A stretch of 40,682 bases of DNA from Leuconostoc inhae (GCF_019656015.1 NZ_BPKW01000014.1:1-40682); one strand, 5' to 3'. Positions 17,805-26,658 are shown, counted from the stretch's first letter. The notes: generated by a model from the sequence alone, not told the origin. Numbers and translations are program-made.

Positions 17805-18110
17805 TTACATGCTTTTGTAAAAATTAGTCACATATTTATCAAATGTTTGCTCATTAAGCGTGACATATTTTTCCCTTGCCTCCCTTCTTGTGTTGATTAA
17901 TCCTGCCAACTCTAATAATTTGAAATGATATGAACCTGAAGTTTTGCTAATATTAATGGCTTTCCCAACCTCCCCACACGATACCTCATGGTTTAATTGT
18001 TTTAAATATTTAATTATTTTAAGTCTTACGGGATCTGACAGGGCTTTAAACACCAAAATTTGATCATTATCAATTTGATTTTGTTTTTTATTATCTAACA
18101 TATTCATCAT
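17805..18110 (-). CDS. ArsR-family winged-helix repressor
   Basis: A 101-residue regulator: FKALSDPVRLKIIKYLKQL, then the recognition segment ISKTSGSYHFKLLELAGLI and a wing. No CxC-type metal site is present, so it probably senses something other than arsenic or cadmium. TATAAT (18109-18114, with TTGAAC 18 bp upstream) overlaps the first ATG. Transcription would start near 18102, where a third in-frame ATG (18101) would give a leaderless mRNA. It lies upstream of the efflux gene, separated by a terminator. Confidence 0.85.
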   Translation of the reverse strand: MMNMLDNKKQNQIDNDQILVFKALSDPVRLKIIKYLKQLNHEVSCGEVGKAINISKTSGSYHFKLLELAGLINTRREAREKYVTLNEQTFDKYVTNFYKSM

Positions 18111-18198
18111 TATACTTGAATGTCGTTACTAAGTTCAAGACAAATGCACACCGAAAATAATTCTGTAACACAAATTGTGCATCAATTATATCTATATA

Positions 18199-18325
18199 TG
18201 CTATAATTAGTGCATAAGAAAAGCACCTACTAGTAATAGATGCCCTGGTTGTCTTGAGATAACCGCACATGTTAATCAATAGTGAAAAACAACCTTGTAC
18301 GGCTAAATACGTGGGTTGTTTTTTA
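18199..18325 (+). ncRNA. Candidate small structured RNA
   Basis: An extended -10 TGCTATAAT (18199-18207) would start RNA near 18214. A 7-bp hairpin GGTTGTC-TTGA-GATAACC follows at 18247-18264. The RNA ends at AAAACAACC...GGTTGTTTT (18286-18322), an intrinsic terminator on this strand. The 5' arm of the first hairpin could also pair with AACAACC of the terminator, as in attenuators, but no plus-strand gene follows, so a free-standing RNA of about 110 nt is more likely. The terminator could also serve the minus-strand remnant next door. Confidence 0.35.
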
Positions 18326-18329
18326 TTGA

Positions 18330-18485
18330 TTACTCTTTAATACTTTTAATCAATAAAACAACAAATATCAATAACGATATCATGAGTACTAACGGACCAT
18401 AATAATCATAGTTTACTTCGTGACCTGACATTATGCCATTTTTTTTGGAAGTGACACTAACAAATAAACCATCACCTTTCAGCGA
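18330..18485 (-). pseudogene. Remnant of a small membrane protein
   Basis: An open stretch of 51 codons follows tandem TAG stops and ends at 18330. It reads SLKGDGLFVSVTSKKNGIMS, then a segment with YDYYGPLVLMISLLIFVVLL forming one membrane helix and the tail IKSIKE. The only Met (start of MSGHEVNYDYYGP) lacks an RBS, so this is probably the 3' part of a decayed gene. A 33-residue peptide from that Met is possible. Confidence 0.35.
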
Positions 18486-18562
18486 CTACTATGTGACAAC
18501 CATACAATTATTTTTTCATATATTAATATGACTTCATTTCAAATTATACCAACCTAATTGTA

Positions 18563-18937
18563 TTACGCCTCGTTTTTAGCAGTGATTTGTGCATAATACT
18601 GCTTTTTCTTTTGTAAAAAATCAATATGTCCTTGTATTTTCGCCTGTTCTTCATGAAGTATCTGCTCTTGTTGTTCTAAAATGGCGATTCTTTCTTTAAT
18701 TGTTTCATGTCCTTGCTCACGTAATTTAGCATATGTCATAATTTTAACCAGGGGCATACCGGTCGCTTTGGCGCGTTTAATAAAATCAATCCAATTTAAC
18801 TCCTTGTCTGTAAATACACGATAATTATTTGCTTGCCGCACTGGTTTTAACAGGCCTAATGTTTCATAATAACGTAAAGTTGGGATTGACAACCCTGTTA
18901 TGAAAGCAACTTCTGATATTTTATAAGTTTTGATCAT
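18563..18937 (-). CDS. MerR-family transcriptional regulator
   Basis: A 124-residue regulator. N-terminal winged HTH YKISEVAFITGLSIPTLRYY with YETLGLLKP, then a dimerisation coiled coil (residues 75-118). There is no C-terminal Cys or large ligand domain, as in the AdhR/NmlR-like group that senses electrophiles or alcohols. The ATG at 18937 is best spaced from AGAGG. It diverges from the CMD gene, whose promoter has the 19-bp spacer typical of MerR targets. Confidence 0.85.
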   Translation of the reverse strand: MIKTYKISEVAFITGLSIPTLRYYETLGLLKPVRQANNYRVFTDKELNWIDFIKRAKATGMPLVKIMTYAKLREQGHETIKERIAILEQQEQILHEEQAKIQGHIDFLQKKKQYYAQITAKNEA

Positions 18938-18957
18938 CATTTCCTCTTGCTATAAAG

Positions 18958-18988
18958 TTTACTTGATAGTTTATACTTATTTTATCAT
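18958..18988 (+). promoter_or_regulatory. MerR-type promoter with 19-bp spacer
   Basis: TTTACT (18958-18963), 19-bp spacer, TATCAT (18983-18988). The spacer is overlong, as MerR regulators require, and contains an imperfect dyad around AAGTTTACTTG...TTTATACTT. It drives the CMD gene. Confidence 0.55.
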
Positions 18989-19009
18989 ATGAAAACAGGA
19001 GAACATATT

Positions 19010-19372
19010 ATGGATAACTACGAAAATGGTTTAAAAATACGCGAATCAGTCATTGGCAAAGAAGCGAGTCAACTTGTTTCAGATAGTTTAGCAGACATCG
19101 CACCGCTTTTGAATCAAAAAACCTTATTGGCATTTGATGAGGCTGATAAACGAAAAATTTTAGATATGAAACAACGAGAAATGATTACCCTGGCGGTATT
19201 GCTCACCCAAGGCGACACAGCAAGTCAACTTAGCATTCATATTCAAGGCGCCGTAAATGTTGGCGTGACACGTGATGAGATTGTTGAAATGTTTATTCAT
19301 TGTTTACCCTACATCGGCTTTCCAAGAGTTTTAAATGCTATTGCCGTGGCAAAGCAAGTGTTTAGTAACTAA
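19010..19372 (+). CDS. Carboxymuconolactone-decarboxylase-family protein
   Basis: A 120-residue CMD/AhpD-like protein. The start at 19010 follows AGGAG by 9 bases; the ATG at 18989 overlaps that RBS region. The family helix pattern is visible (LSIHIQGAVNVGVTRDEIVEM, then HCLPYIGFPRVLNAI) with a conserved His. No CxxC is present, so it is not an AhpD peroxidase partner; it is closer to gamma-CMD or uncharacterised single-domain members. Regulated by the divergent MerR, it probably belongs to an electrophile or oxidative stress response. Confidence 0.8.
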   Translation: MDNYENGLKIRESVIGKEASQLVSDSLADIAPLLNQKTLLAFDEADKRKILDMKQREMITLAVLLTQGDTASQLSIHIQGAVNVGVTRDEIVEMFIHCLPYIGFPRVLNAIAVAKQVFSN

Positions 19373-19391
19373 TAAACATTTTTAAGCCAAT

Positions 19392-19434
19392 AAAACCCTG
19401 CTACTTGAACATAATGTACAAGTAGCAGGGTTTT
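19392..19434. terminator. Bidirectional intrinsic terminator
   Basis: AAAACCCTGCTACTTG pairs over 16 bp with 19419-19434. Convergent genes end on both sides (CMD at 19372, MFS at 19459). Confidence 0.95.
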
Positions 19435-19458
19435 ATTTGTTGAAACGATCAAAATAAA

Positions 19459-20661
19459 TCATTTACTACGTTCGTGAAACACATTAAATACAACAATAAT
19501 CAAATTCAAACCAGCAATAATAAATAGACTGGACATTATACTCGTTAGGTGTTTCGTAGCAAACAATCCGGTAATGATTGGCATTAAGAAAAATGCCACA
19601 CTACCAAAGAAAAAATAAAGGCCTGTGAGTCGACCGGCAAATTGTGAGTTGCGCCCAATTAATTGGCTCAATCCTAACTGTAGTGACCCACCTGCAGCAG
19701 AAATACCAAAAATAAAGCAACCTAAACTAGCAAGCCACATCTCTCGACTTGAAACAACGACAGCCAGCCCTATTATTGTCCCAACAGCTGTTACGACAAG
19801 TAATGTCGCTTCGCGTACCCATCTTTGATTCGTAATTAAGAACAATACGCCCACACCAACTAACGACCCAATACTATAAAATGTCATCAGCAAATGAGAA
19901 TTAACCGTCGTAAATGATTGCACAACATGAAAGTATCGTGTGACCCATTGTGTAAAATGTATCATTAACCACATCGAACTAAAGCCATAAATCAAGAAAA
20001 TTATTTTTGTGATATCCCACTGCCATTTGATGTTATTTTGACTCACTTTTGACATGACTTGAGATTTTAACGTATAAAATTTGTCAGATTTAATAGACAG
20101 CATGATACCAAGATTTACAATTAAGATCGCAGTTGCTAGCCAATATAACCAACCAAACCAAATATTTTGATTAAGCATTGTTACCAATATAATAGGCAGT
20201 AACCCTTCACCCAATGAAATCATAGCTTTTATTAACACATTACCACTCGATTTACCGTGATTAATCTCTAATAATGTTGGATATGCAACTGCATCCAAGG
20301 CTGCATTAGCCAATCCTGCCAAAGTTGTAACAATAATCGCCAAAAAAATGGTGTGTGTTAATGGCAATAATGTAAAAAACAAAATATAGGTCATGGCCCC
20401 TATACTAAGTAGCTTTTTACGCTCTAAATGATCAGATAGTTCGCCTAAAATTGGATAAGCGATAAGTTTTCCAATACCAATCGCCGAAACAACAGCAGTA
20501 GTGCTTGCAATCGAGCTCTGCCACAACGTACTCAATTGTTGAACAGTCTGTGCTAAGATAATTAGTGCAAATCCTTGTACAATATAACTCAAATAAATCA
20601 CTAATCGTACTTTTATATGACTATTATGCTGCCCAGTTGTTGGTTGCTTTATTTCTGTCAT
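19459..20661 (-). CDS. MFS transporter, 12 TM
   Basis: A 400-residue major facilitator. About 12 helices; motif A LGELSDHLERKKLL follows TM2, and AAGGSLQLGLSQLIG lies in the C-half. AGGGA lies 8 bases before the ATG. The family resembles uncharacterised lactic-acid-bacterial DHA1-like or aromatic-compound permeases; the substrate cannot be read. Monocistronic by context. Confidence 0.85.
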   Translation of the reverse strand: MTEIKQPTTGQHNSHIKVRLVIYLSYIVQGFALIILAQTVQQLSTLWQSSIASTTAVVSAIGIGKLIAYPILGELSDHLERKKLLSIGAMTYILFFTLLPLTHTIFLAIIVTTLAGLANAALDAVAYPTLLEINHGKSSGNVLIKAMISLGEGLLPIILVTMLNQNIWFGWLYWLATAILIVNLGIMLSIKSDKFYTLKSQVMSKVSQNNIKWQWDITKIIFLIYGFSSMWLMIHFTQWVTRYFHVVQSFTTVNSHLLMTFYSIGSLVGVGVLFLITNQRWVREATLLVVTAVGTIIGLAVVVSSREMWLASLGCFIFGISAAGGSLQLGLSQLIGRNSQFAGRLTGLYFFFGSVAFFLMPIITGLFATKHLTSIMSSLFIIAGLNLIIVVFNVFHERSK

Positions 20662-20752
20662 TTAAAATTCCCTTGATCGGCTTGATATGTTTATTTGTTA
20701 ATCAAAACGTTGCTTAACAATTCAAATGACGGCTACTTCCAAAATATCGTGT

Positions 20753-21094
20753 CTACGATGTTAATACATCACTTTCCCTAATCATTTCAATCAGCTCAGC
20801 TTGAGAAATGTCGGTATCATTAACAGTAACTGTATTCCAATGCGCTTTATTCATATGATACCCCGGAAAAACACCTTTATACTCACGCATCATTTCACCG
20901 TGTTCTGGTCTTAGTTTGAGATCAATCATTAATTCGTCGTTTTTCTCAAAAATCAATGCAATCATTTTGTGATTACTTTTTTGTTTCATGACAGTCCAAA
21001 CGATTGTTTCATGACGTTGCTTGTTATTAAACGGATAATCTTCAAATGAATCAGTGCAAGCATTAACTAACTGAATAAGATCTTGTCGGTTCAT
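20753..21094 (-). CDS. MmcQ/YjbR-family protein
   Basis: A 113-residue CyaY-like-fold protein. The N-terminal CTDSFEDYPF, central DLKLRPEHGEMMREY and C-terminal GYHMNKAHWNTV segments match the MmcQ/YjbR family. Family members are thought to bind DNA or double-wing structures, but the role is unsettled. Monocistronic; parS lies just upstream. Confidence 0.85.
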   Translation of the reverse strand: MNRQDLIQLVNACTDSFEDYPFNNKQRHETIVWTVMKQKSNHKMIALIFEKNDELMIDLKLRPEHGEMMREYKGVFPGYHMNKAHWNTVTVNDTDISQAELIEMIRESDVLTS

Positions 21095-21140
21095 GTCATC
21101 TCCTGTTCAATAATGAGAACTATAACTAGTATTTCAAAAT

Positions 21141-21156
21141 TGTTTCACGTGAAACA
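21141..21156. promoter_or_regulatory. parS site (ParB/Spo0J nucleation site)
   Basis: TGTTTCACGTGAAACA, a perfect 16-bp palindrome (20 bp with flanks, 21139-21158) that fits the Firmicutes parS consensus TGTTNCACGTGAAACA. It is intergenic, between the YjbR gene and the 3-hydroxyisobutyrate-dehydrogenase-like gene. parS sites cluster in the origin half of the chromosome, so this segment is chromosomal and probably origin-proximal. Confidence 0.9.
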
Positions 21157-21165
21157 ATTAACACG

Positions 21166-22029
21166 TTATTGGAATTCTGACCACAACTTAACAATCGCTT
21201 GCACACCTTCATCCCCGTGTTCTTGACTTAGTTTAGCAAATAATTGTTCTGCTAATTTTGCACCTGGCAAATCAATCTGCATGTCAGCTGCCGCATCAAG
21301 TGCGATACGAAGGTCTTTTAACAAATGCTTAGCATAAAATCCGGCAGCAAAATCACCGTTCATCACACGTGGCATATAATTTGTAACAGACCATGAGCCT
21401 GCTGCACCGCTACGCCACACATTGTAAGCATCGGTCATATTTAGACCTGCCGATTTTGCGTAGACCATAGATTCTGCCATTGTAATGACAGTGGCTGCAA
21501 CACCAATATTGTTACTCATTTTCATGTGTTGCCCTTTGCCAGCTGCGCCCGCCAGAACAATTTGTTTCCCAACAGATTGAAGAACTGGCAAAATTTGTTC
21601 AAAAGTTGTGGCTGACCCACCAACCATGATAGATAACGTGCCATTTTTAGCGCCAATATCACCACCTGAAACAGGCGCATCTAACACTTGAAAGCCTAAT
21701 TTTTCACCTTTTTGAGCCAATTGTTCTGCTAATTTCGGTGTCGATGTTGTCATATCAACTAAAATATCACCACTTTTAGCACCAGCAAAAACACCATCTG
21801 CTCGTGTCCAAACATCTTCAACATCTTTTGGATAACCAACCATCGTAAAAGTGATGTCTGAGGCACGCGCAACATCGGCTGGCGTATCAGCCCAAATAGC
21901 GCCATGAGAAATAACGTTATCTGCCTTGGATTGTGTCCGATTATAGACCGTCACTTGGTGACCCGCATGCAAGAAATTATTAACAATTCCCGTGCCCATG
22001 ACGCCAGTCCCAATAAAGCCAATTTTCAT
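21166..22029 (-). CDS. Beta-hydroxyacid dehydrogenase (HIBADH/GLYR-like)
   Basis: A 287-residue NAD(P)-dependent dehydrogenase of the 3-hydroxyisobutyrate/tartronate-semialdehyde reductase group. GFIGTGVMGTGI is the cofactor motif, with the Asn-Arg-Thr after beta2 (VYNRTQSKAD) favouring NADP. Substrate motif DAPVSGGDIGAKNG and catalytic Lys in GKGQHMKMSNN. It starts 4 bases after the D-2-hydroxyacid dehydrogenase stop, so the two form an operon acting on hydroxy acids. Confidence 0.88.
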   Translation of the reverse strand: MKIGFIGTGVMGTGIVNNFLHAGHQVTVYNRTQSKADNVISHGAIWADTPADVARASDITFTMVGYPKDVEDVWTRADGVFAGAKSGDILVDMTTSTPKLAEQLAQKGEKLGFQVLDAPVSGGDIGAKNGTLSIMVGGSATTFEQILPVLQSVGKQIVLAGAAGKGQHMKMSNNIGVAATVITMAESMVYAKSAGLNMTDAYNVWRSGAAGSWSVTNYMPRVMNGDFAAGFYAKHLLKDLRIALDAAADMQIDLPGAKLAEQLFAKLSQEHGDEGVQAIVKLWSEFQ

Positions 22030-22033
22030 TTTT

Positions 22034-23023
22034 TTACCTCAAAATTTCATTTTCAGTGTGTCCACCATTTGCCATGGTAACCGCATCATCTAGTGCAATT
22101 TCAACCATATTTTTGATAGCCGTATTTGTGTAAAATGCAATATGTGGTGATAAGTAAAAATTATCTAATTGAACGAGACGTTGGATATTTTCCGGTAATT
22201 CCGCTACTGTCTGCTTTTGGTCCATAAACTCATTTTCGTTTGGCGCTACATCAAACGCAGCACCATAAAGTTGACCAGATAACAAAGCTGACTCCAAGGC
22301 ATCCATGTCCACAATACCGCCGCGGGCCATATTAAGCATAATCGTCCCTGGCTGAACCTTGGCAAAAAATTCTTGGTCTGCTAATCCTTGCGTTTCAGCA
22401 TTTAATGGTGTGTGAAAACTAATCACATTCGCACGCGATAAGGCATCATCTAACGTTGTATATTCCACAAACGCTTCATTTTGAGCATGGTACACCGGAT
22501 CCACAGCAAGAACCTTGGCACCCAATGCATGCAACATCTGTGCAAATGCTGTGCCAATCCGACCAACACCAATCACTGCAACCGTTAATTGATAAATCTC
22601 GCGCGCTTGGCCACCCGCAGCCCATGTATAGTCTCCAGTGGCCATGGCACGATCAAACTTTTTATTGTTACGTAGGATATTAAATAATTGTGTTAATGTA
22701 TATTCGGCAATCGCACGGGGCGAGTACGCAGCGACATTTGACAAACGAATATGATTACTAAAAGCAGCTGGCAAATCAAACACATCATACCCAACTTGGC
22801 GTAAAGCAATTTGCTTAATGCCATAACTAGCAAGCTTTTGATAGATAGGTGCTGGCACATCAGTTGTTTGTTGTGTCGTGACAGCGTCAAATCCCTGTGC
22901 CTTATCAACATTATCTACCGATAATGGTTCAAATACCGTCACAACCTCATGTCCTGTCTTAGCCGCCCATGTCTTAACGTAAGACGCCTCTTTATCCACA
23001 CCATTGTACATTAAAATTTTCAT
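22034..23023 (-). CDS. D-2-hydroxyacid dehydrogenase (D-lactate dehydrogenase family)
   Basis: A 329-residue NAD-dependent enzyme that reduces 2-keto acids to D-2-hydroxy acids. Substrate-binding region LRQVGYD, NAD motif GVGRIGTAFAQ, catalytic Arg in NMARGGIVD, Glu in the APNENEF loop and catalytic His in SPHIAFYT. The adjacent HIBADH-like gene suggests an amino-acid-derived hydroxy acid (D-hydroxyisocaproate-type) rather than the main fermentative D-LDH. GGAG precedes tandem ATGs; 23023 has the better spacing. Confidence 0.87.
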   Translation of the reverse strand: MKILMYNGVDKEASYVKTWAAKTGHEVVTVFEPLSVDNVDKAQGFDAVTTQQTTDVPAPIYQKLASYGIKQIALRQVGYDVFDLPAAFSNHIRLSNVAAYSPRAIAEYTLTQLFNILRNNKKFDRAMATGDYTWAAGGQAREIYQLTVAVIGVGRIGTAFAQMLHALGAKVLAVDPVYHAQNEAFVEYTTLDDALSRANVISFHTPLNAETQGLADQEFFAKVQPGTIMLNMARGGIVDMDALESALLSGQLYGAAFDVAPNENEFMDQKQTVAELPENIQRLVQLDNFYLSPHIAFYTNTAIKNMVEIALDDAVTMANGGHTENEILR

Positions 23024-23091
23024 CATATGCTCCTTTTATTTATCCTGTTACTAACGCTATCATACACTTTAAATCAAAGGTTTGCTTTTCA

Positions 23092-24339
23092 TTATTGTAC
23101 TTTGCCTAAGAAATACTTTTTCTTACCACGACGTACCAATACAAACTTACCATCATAATGGGCTGATGGCGTAATTTCAGTAGCCACATCTGTTACTTTT
23201 TCACCATTAATTGTAATAGCACCATTATTAACGTCTTCACGTGCTTGTCGCTTAGACTGATCTACGCCACCATCAACCAAAAAGTCAATAATGTTCTTAC
23301 TTTCAGCGGTGATATCAAAACTTGGTACACCACCAAATGCATCAGCAATTTGTGCTGCTGACAAGGTTGCAACGTCACCGCTAAACAGTGCTTTTGATAA
23401 TTGTTCAGCTTCGTCAACAGCTGTTTGACCGTGAACAAATTTGGTCACTTCTTGTGCCAAGCGACGCTGTGCTTGACGTGCACCAGGATTAGTATCAATT
23501 TCTTTGGCTAATGCGTCAATTTCTTCAACAGTTAAGAATGTAAAATATTTCAAATATTTAACGACATCAGCATCGTTTTGGTTCAACCAGAATTGGTAGA
23601 ATGTGTAGGGTGACGTCTTTTTAGGATCTAACCAAATCGCATTACCTTCTGACTTACCGAACTTTTTACCTGTTGAATCAATCATCAAAGGAATTGTCAA
23701 ACCAAATGCTTTTGCTGTATTTCCCTCAAGCGAATGAATGAGATCAATACCTGAAGTGATATTTCCCCATTGATCAGAACCACCAATTTGTAATTTCACG
23801 TCTTCTCGACGCCATAATTCATGAAAATCAATGCCCTGTAGCACCTGATAAGTGAATTCAGTAAACGATATACCCGTTTCCAAACGTGACGCCACAACAT
23901 CCTTTTTCAACATCACATTAATGGAGAATAATTTACCATAATCACGCAGAAAATCTGTGAGTGTTAGTTTTCCTAACCAGTCATTATTATTAACAATGCG
24001 TGTGTCATTATCACCAAATAGTTTAGTAACCTGCGCTGTAATCCCTTTTTCATTTTCGGACAACTGTTCTTGCGTCAACAATTTACGTTCTGTGGTTGGC
24101 CGTGGATCACCAATAGCACCTGTTGCACCACCTATAATGATGACAGCCTTACCACCAGCATTTTGGAAACGCTTTAAGACCATAAATGGAATTAGATGGC
24201 CTAAATGTAATGAATCAGCCGTTGGATCGGTCCCAACATAGGCCCCAATTTTGCCATCTGCCATGGCTTCAAGTAACCCTGCTTCATCCGTCACTTGGTT
24301 TAACGCGCCGCGCCATTTTAATTCTTCAATAAAATTCAT
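23092..24339 (-). CDS. tyrS: Tyrosyl-tRNA synthetase
   Basis: A 415-residue class I aminoacyl-tRNA synthetase that charges tRNA-Tyr. HIGH motif appears as HLGHL, KMSKS as KFGKS, followed by a C-terminal S4 RNA-binding domain (about residues 350-412). The YVGTDPTADSLHLGHL and GGSDQWGNITSG blocks are typical of bacterial TyrRS. Controlled by the upstream T-box. Confidence 0.97.
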   Translation of the reverse strand: MNFIEELKWRGALNQVTDEAGLLEAMADGKIGAYVGTDPTADSLHLGHLIPFMVLKRFQNAGGKAVIIIGGATGAIGDPRPTTERKLLTQEQLSENEKGITAQVTKLFGDNDTRIVNNNDWLGKLTLTDFLRDYGKLFSINVMLKKDVVASRLETGISFTEFTYQVLQGIDFHELWRREDVKLQIGGSDQWGNITSGIDLIHSLEGNTAKAFGLTIPLMIDSTGKKFGKSEGNAIWLDPKKTSPYTFYQFWLNQNDADVVKYLKYFTFLTVEEIDALAKEIDTNPGARQAQRRLAQEVTKFVHGQTAVDEAEQLSKALFSGDVATLSAAQIADAFGGVPSFDITAESKNIIDFLVDGGVDQSKRQAREDVNNGAITINGEKVTDVATEITPSAHYDGKFVLVRRGKKKYFLGKVQ

Positions 24340-24362
24340 TTTTTCTCCTTATTTATGTATAA

Positions 24363-24575
24363 TAAAAACCGCCCTATAAACATAGGACGGTTTTTACCGT
24401 GGTACCACCTAAATTGTAAGTCATCGGACCTACCACTTAAAATGCCTTATCGCGGCATACGTCATCTTTTTTATGTTGTGTAACTCAAAACAACGGCGGG
24501 TTAGTTTACAGCAACCACTAACTTTCTTTGACGCGCTCATCTGCCTCTTTATCAACTCATGATACGTTCATTATA
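24363..24575 (-). promoter_or_regulatory. T-box riboswitch and terminator of tyrS
   Basis: On the minus strand an extended -10 (TGGTATAAT, 24570-24578) starts a leader of about 220 nt. It contains the conserved T-box AGGTGGTACCACGG (about 24397-24411), whose antiterminator competes with the terminator AAAACCGTCC...GGGCGGTTTTT (24363-24395). Within stem I, GAGTTACACAAC offers TAC (24480-24482) as a Tyr specifier codon followed by a purine. Uncharged tRNA-Tyr would stabilise readthrough into tyrS. Confidence 0.9.
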
Positions 24576-24839
24576 CCAGATAATATCTGTGATATGTGAA
24601 CTTTCAAATTTTTTATACGTTAATATCACATGAACAAATGCTTAATCCGTCAATGGTGTGAGTTTAACGTAACTCCCTTTAGCCACGCCAGAAAATGAAA
24701 TGCTCAATAATCGATGTTTTTGCCATATCAATAAACAACGATAATCACCACAATTTTCCCATTATTAACGGCTTTAGCTTGCAAATGTTTCTTTTTATTG
24801 TTACCATTGTGTTACATTAGTGGGAGTAATTTAAACAAT

Positions 24840-25601
24840 ATGATAACTAACAGACAAATTAAAAAAACCGCGTGGTCTCGTGTGACAACACATTTTAAGG
24901 CCGCATTCTTAATATCGTTAGTGCCGATGATATTCACTGTATTCGGTGTCATGTCGGATCATAATTCTCGCGATATGACATTTTCGCAAGATGTTAATCC
25001 TACAGCACAAACAATCACCAAAGCAGCCAATGATATGGGACACTTTCTCCAAGACAATTGGTTCACCGTTATCGTTGTTGGCTTAGTTTCTTTCGTCGTT
25101 ATTATGTCATTCGCTGCATTAGTAACTGCCATTAGTGATTTCTTTACTGAAAGTACAGTGAGTGGCTTTATTGATTGGCACGAATCTGATAGAACTCCTG
25201 AATCACCGATCAAAGCCGGTTTAAACTTATTAACTAGCACAGCATTTAAGATTGCTTTTTTACGCGCCATCTATACATTATTATGGACACTATTGTTCAT
25301 CATACCAGGCATCATAAAAAGCTTTTCCTATTCACAGGCGGTCTATCTATATCGTGATGACTTACGCACGGGCCGTGATATTCAATCAGCTAAGTACTAT
25401 ATCTCACAGTCTCAACAGTTAATGACAGACTATAAAGGTCAATTATTCATGATGTACTTAAGCTTAATTGGCTGGTACTTCTTAAATTTTGCGACTTTTG
25501 GTCTAGCTAATCTATTTACTTTACCTTATACCTTGGCTATTCGAGCAGAGTTTTATATTGCTCGACGAGGCAAGCAACCTGAAAAAACAACGATATTATA
25601 A
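24840..25601 (+). CDS. DUF975-family membrane protein
   Basis: A 253-residue integral membrane protein with about five or six helices. The start is the ATG at 24840 (MITNRQIKKTAW); GGGAG lies rather far upstream. KPGLN-like AGLNLLTSTAFKIAFLRAIYT, followed by IPGIIKSFSYSQAVYLYRDD, is typical of DUF975. Function unknown; monocistronic, ending at a terminator. The space 24580-24839 before it shows only weak promoter-like sequence. Confidence 0.82.
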   Translation: MITNRQIKKTAWSRVTTHFKAAFLISLVPMIFTVFGVMSDHNSRDMTFSQDVNPTAQTITKAANDMGHFLQDNWFTVIVVGLVSFVVIMSFAALVTAISDFFTESTVSGFIDWHESDRTPESPIKAGLNLLTSTAFKIAFLRAIYTLLWTLLFIIPGIIKSFSYSQAVYLYRDDLRTGRDIQSAKYYISQSQQLMTDYKGQLFMMYLSLIGWYFLNFATFGLANLFTLPYTLAIRAEFYIARRGKQPEKTTIL

Positions 25602-25630
25602 AAAGACGAGAAATTGCATTCTCGTCTTTT
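25601..25630. terminator. Bidirectional intrinsic terminator
   Basis: AAAAGACGAGAA pairs with TTCTCGTCTTTT around a 6-nt loop, T-runs both ways. It lies between the DUF975 gene and the convergent ABC/pseudogene unit. Confidence 0.9.
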
Positions 25631-25640
25631 TATGTGGCTA

Positions 25641-25901
25641 TTATTTGTTTTGCAAAGCACGCTTTTGATCATTGTATCCTTGAACAAATCGTGTTATTTC
25701 AACTAAATTACCCCGTAAAATAAAATTTTCAAGTCTTAACAACATGCTAGGATAATAATACAATTGATGATTTGCAAAGTCTTGCCTAGCTTGTTGACGG
25801 CCTAAATCATAATCACTAACTTGCTGTTTTGTTTGCGCTTTATACTAGCTATACACCCCAGACTCATACTGGTTTTTCACATATTTATGCAAATTAATCA
25901 T
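25641..25901 (-). pseudogene. Small hydrophilic ORF interrupted by an amber codon
   Basis: Starts ATGATTAA-overlapping with the end of the ABC permease gene (ATG at 25901). Reads MINLHKYVKNQYESGVYS, then TAG at 25845-25847, then continues in frame for 67 codons (YKAQTKQQVSDYDLGRQQ... ending QKRALQNK) to a TAA just before the terminator. The overlap and exact fit make it the third gene of the ABC operon, now cut by a nonsense mutation. No known domain. The full product would be about 86 residues, soluble and helix-rich. Confidence 0.6.
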
Positions 25902-26655
25902 TGCTAACCTCGTCTACTGACAAGCTAGCGGCAAACTTTTGATGTTGCACAATCATTATAATCATAAATGGTATCACAATGAGTAAACAACTTAATAGAA
26001 ACCTTAATAGTGTGTCGTTAAAATTTTGTTTTAAAATCATTTTTTGTACGATATCAAATAAATAATAACCAGGGAAAAACTTTTGCACCACCGTGATCAC
26101 CTCTATCACAGTACCAGACAACCATGTGTCCAGTCGAATCATGAGCATACCAAACACCATACTTAAAGGCATACTGAGCGCATCAAGCGTTCTACTGTCT
26201 ATATAAATACCTAATAAAAAGCCGATTGCGCTTAAATATATTCCCATCAAAGAAAACAGTACTAGCATGATAACAATATTCAAATTGAACACTAACGACT
26301 GCATCAATAACCCAGCCGCTATAATCACAACACAAATGACAAGATTTAAACTAAGTTGCACTGCCATTTGATCCATCAACCAACGTCGCACACTATAGTT
26401 AGATGTCTGCGCTTGTAATTGATAAAATTTTCTAGTGTGACTAATTTTTTTAGAAAAAGTGACCACAGCATTGCCAGCAATACCAATTGCACAGGCAGCG
26501 CTTAACCACAGGTAAGCGTTTGCCGTGGTGAAAAATCCCGATGCCTTAGCCATGCTAATCATCATCACATACCACGCCAATGGAAAAATAAGTGTAAATA
26601 ACAAAAAACGTTTATTGCGCGCTGTTTCTTTAATATCTAACCATATCATTATCAT
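25894..26655 (-). CDS. ABC-2-type permease
   Basis: A 253-residue membrane protein with six predicted helices and no ATPase, matching ABC-2 exporter permeases. It begins 4 bases after the HTH-ABC gene, with AGGAGG upstream inside that gene, so the two form an exporter. Substrate unknown; small HTH-linked exporters often handle peptides or antibiotics. Confidence 0.82.
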   Translation of the reverse strand: MIMIWLDIKETARNKRFLLFTLIFPLAWYVMMISMAKASGFFTTANAYLWLSAACAIGIAGNAVVTFSKKISHTRKFYQLQAQTSNYSVRRWLMDQMAVQLSLNLVICVVIIAAGLLMQSLVFNLNIVIMLVLFSLMGIYLSAIGFLLGIYIDSRTLDALSMPLSMVFGMLMIRLDTWLSGTVIEVITVVQKFFPGYYLFDIVQKMILKQNFNDTLLRFLLSCLLIVIPFMIIMIVQHQKFAASLSVDEVSND

Positions 26656-26658
26656 GTT

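Noticed and set aside
24642-24750. Minus-strand open stretch ending SYVKLTPLTD before tyrS leader
   Set aside because: No start codon, stops just upstream, low coding signal. Perhaps a decayed fragment, but not supportable.
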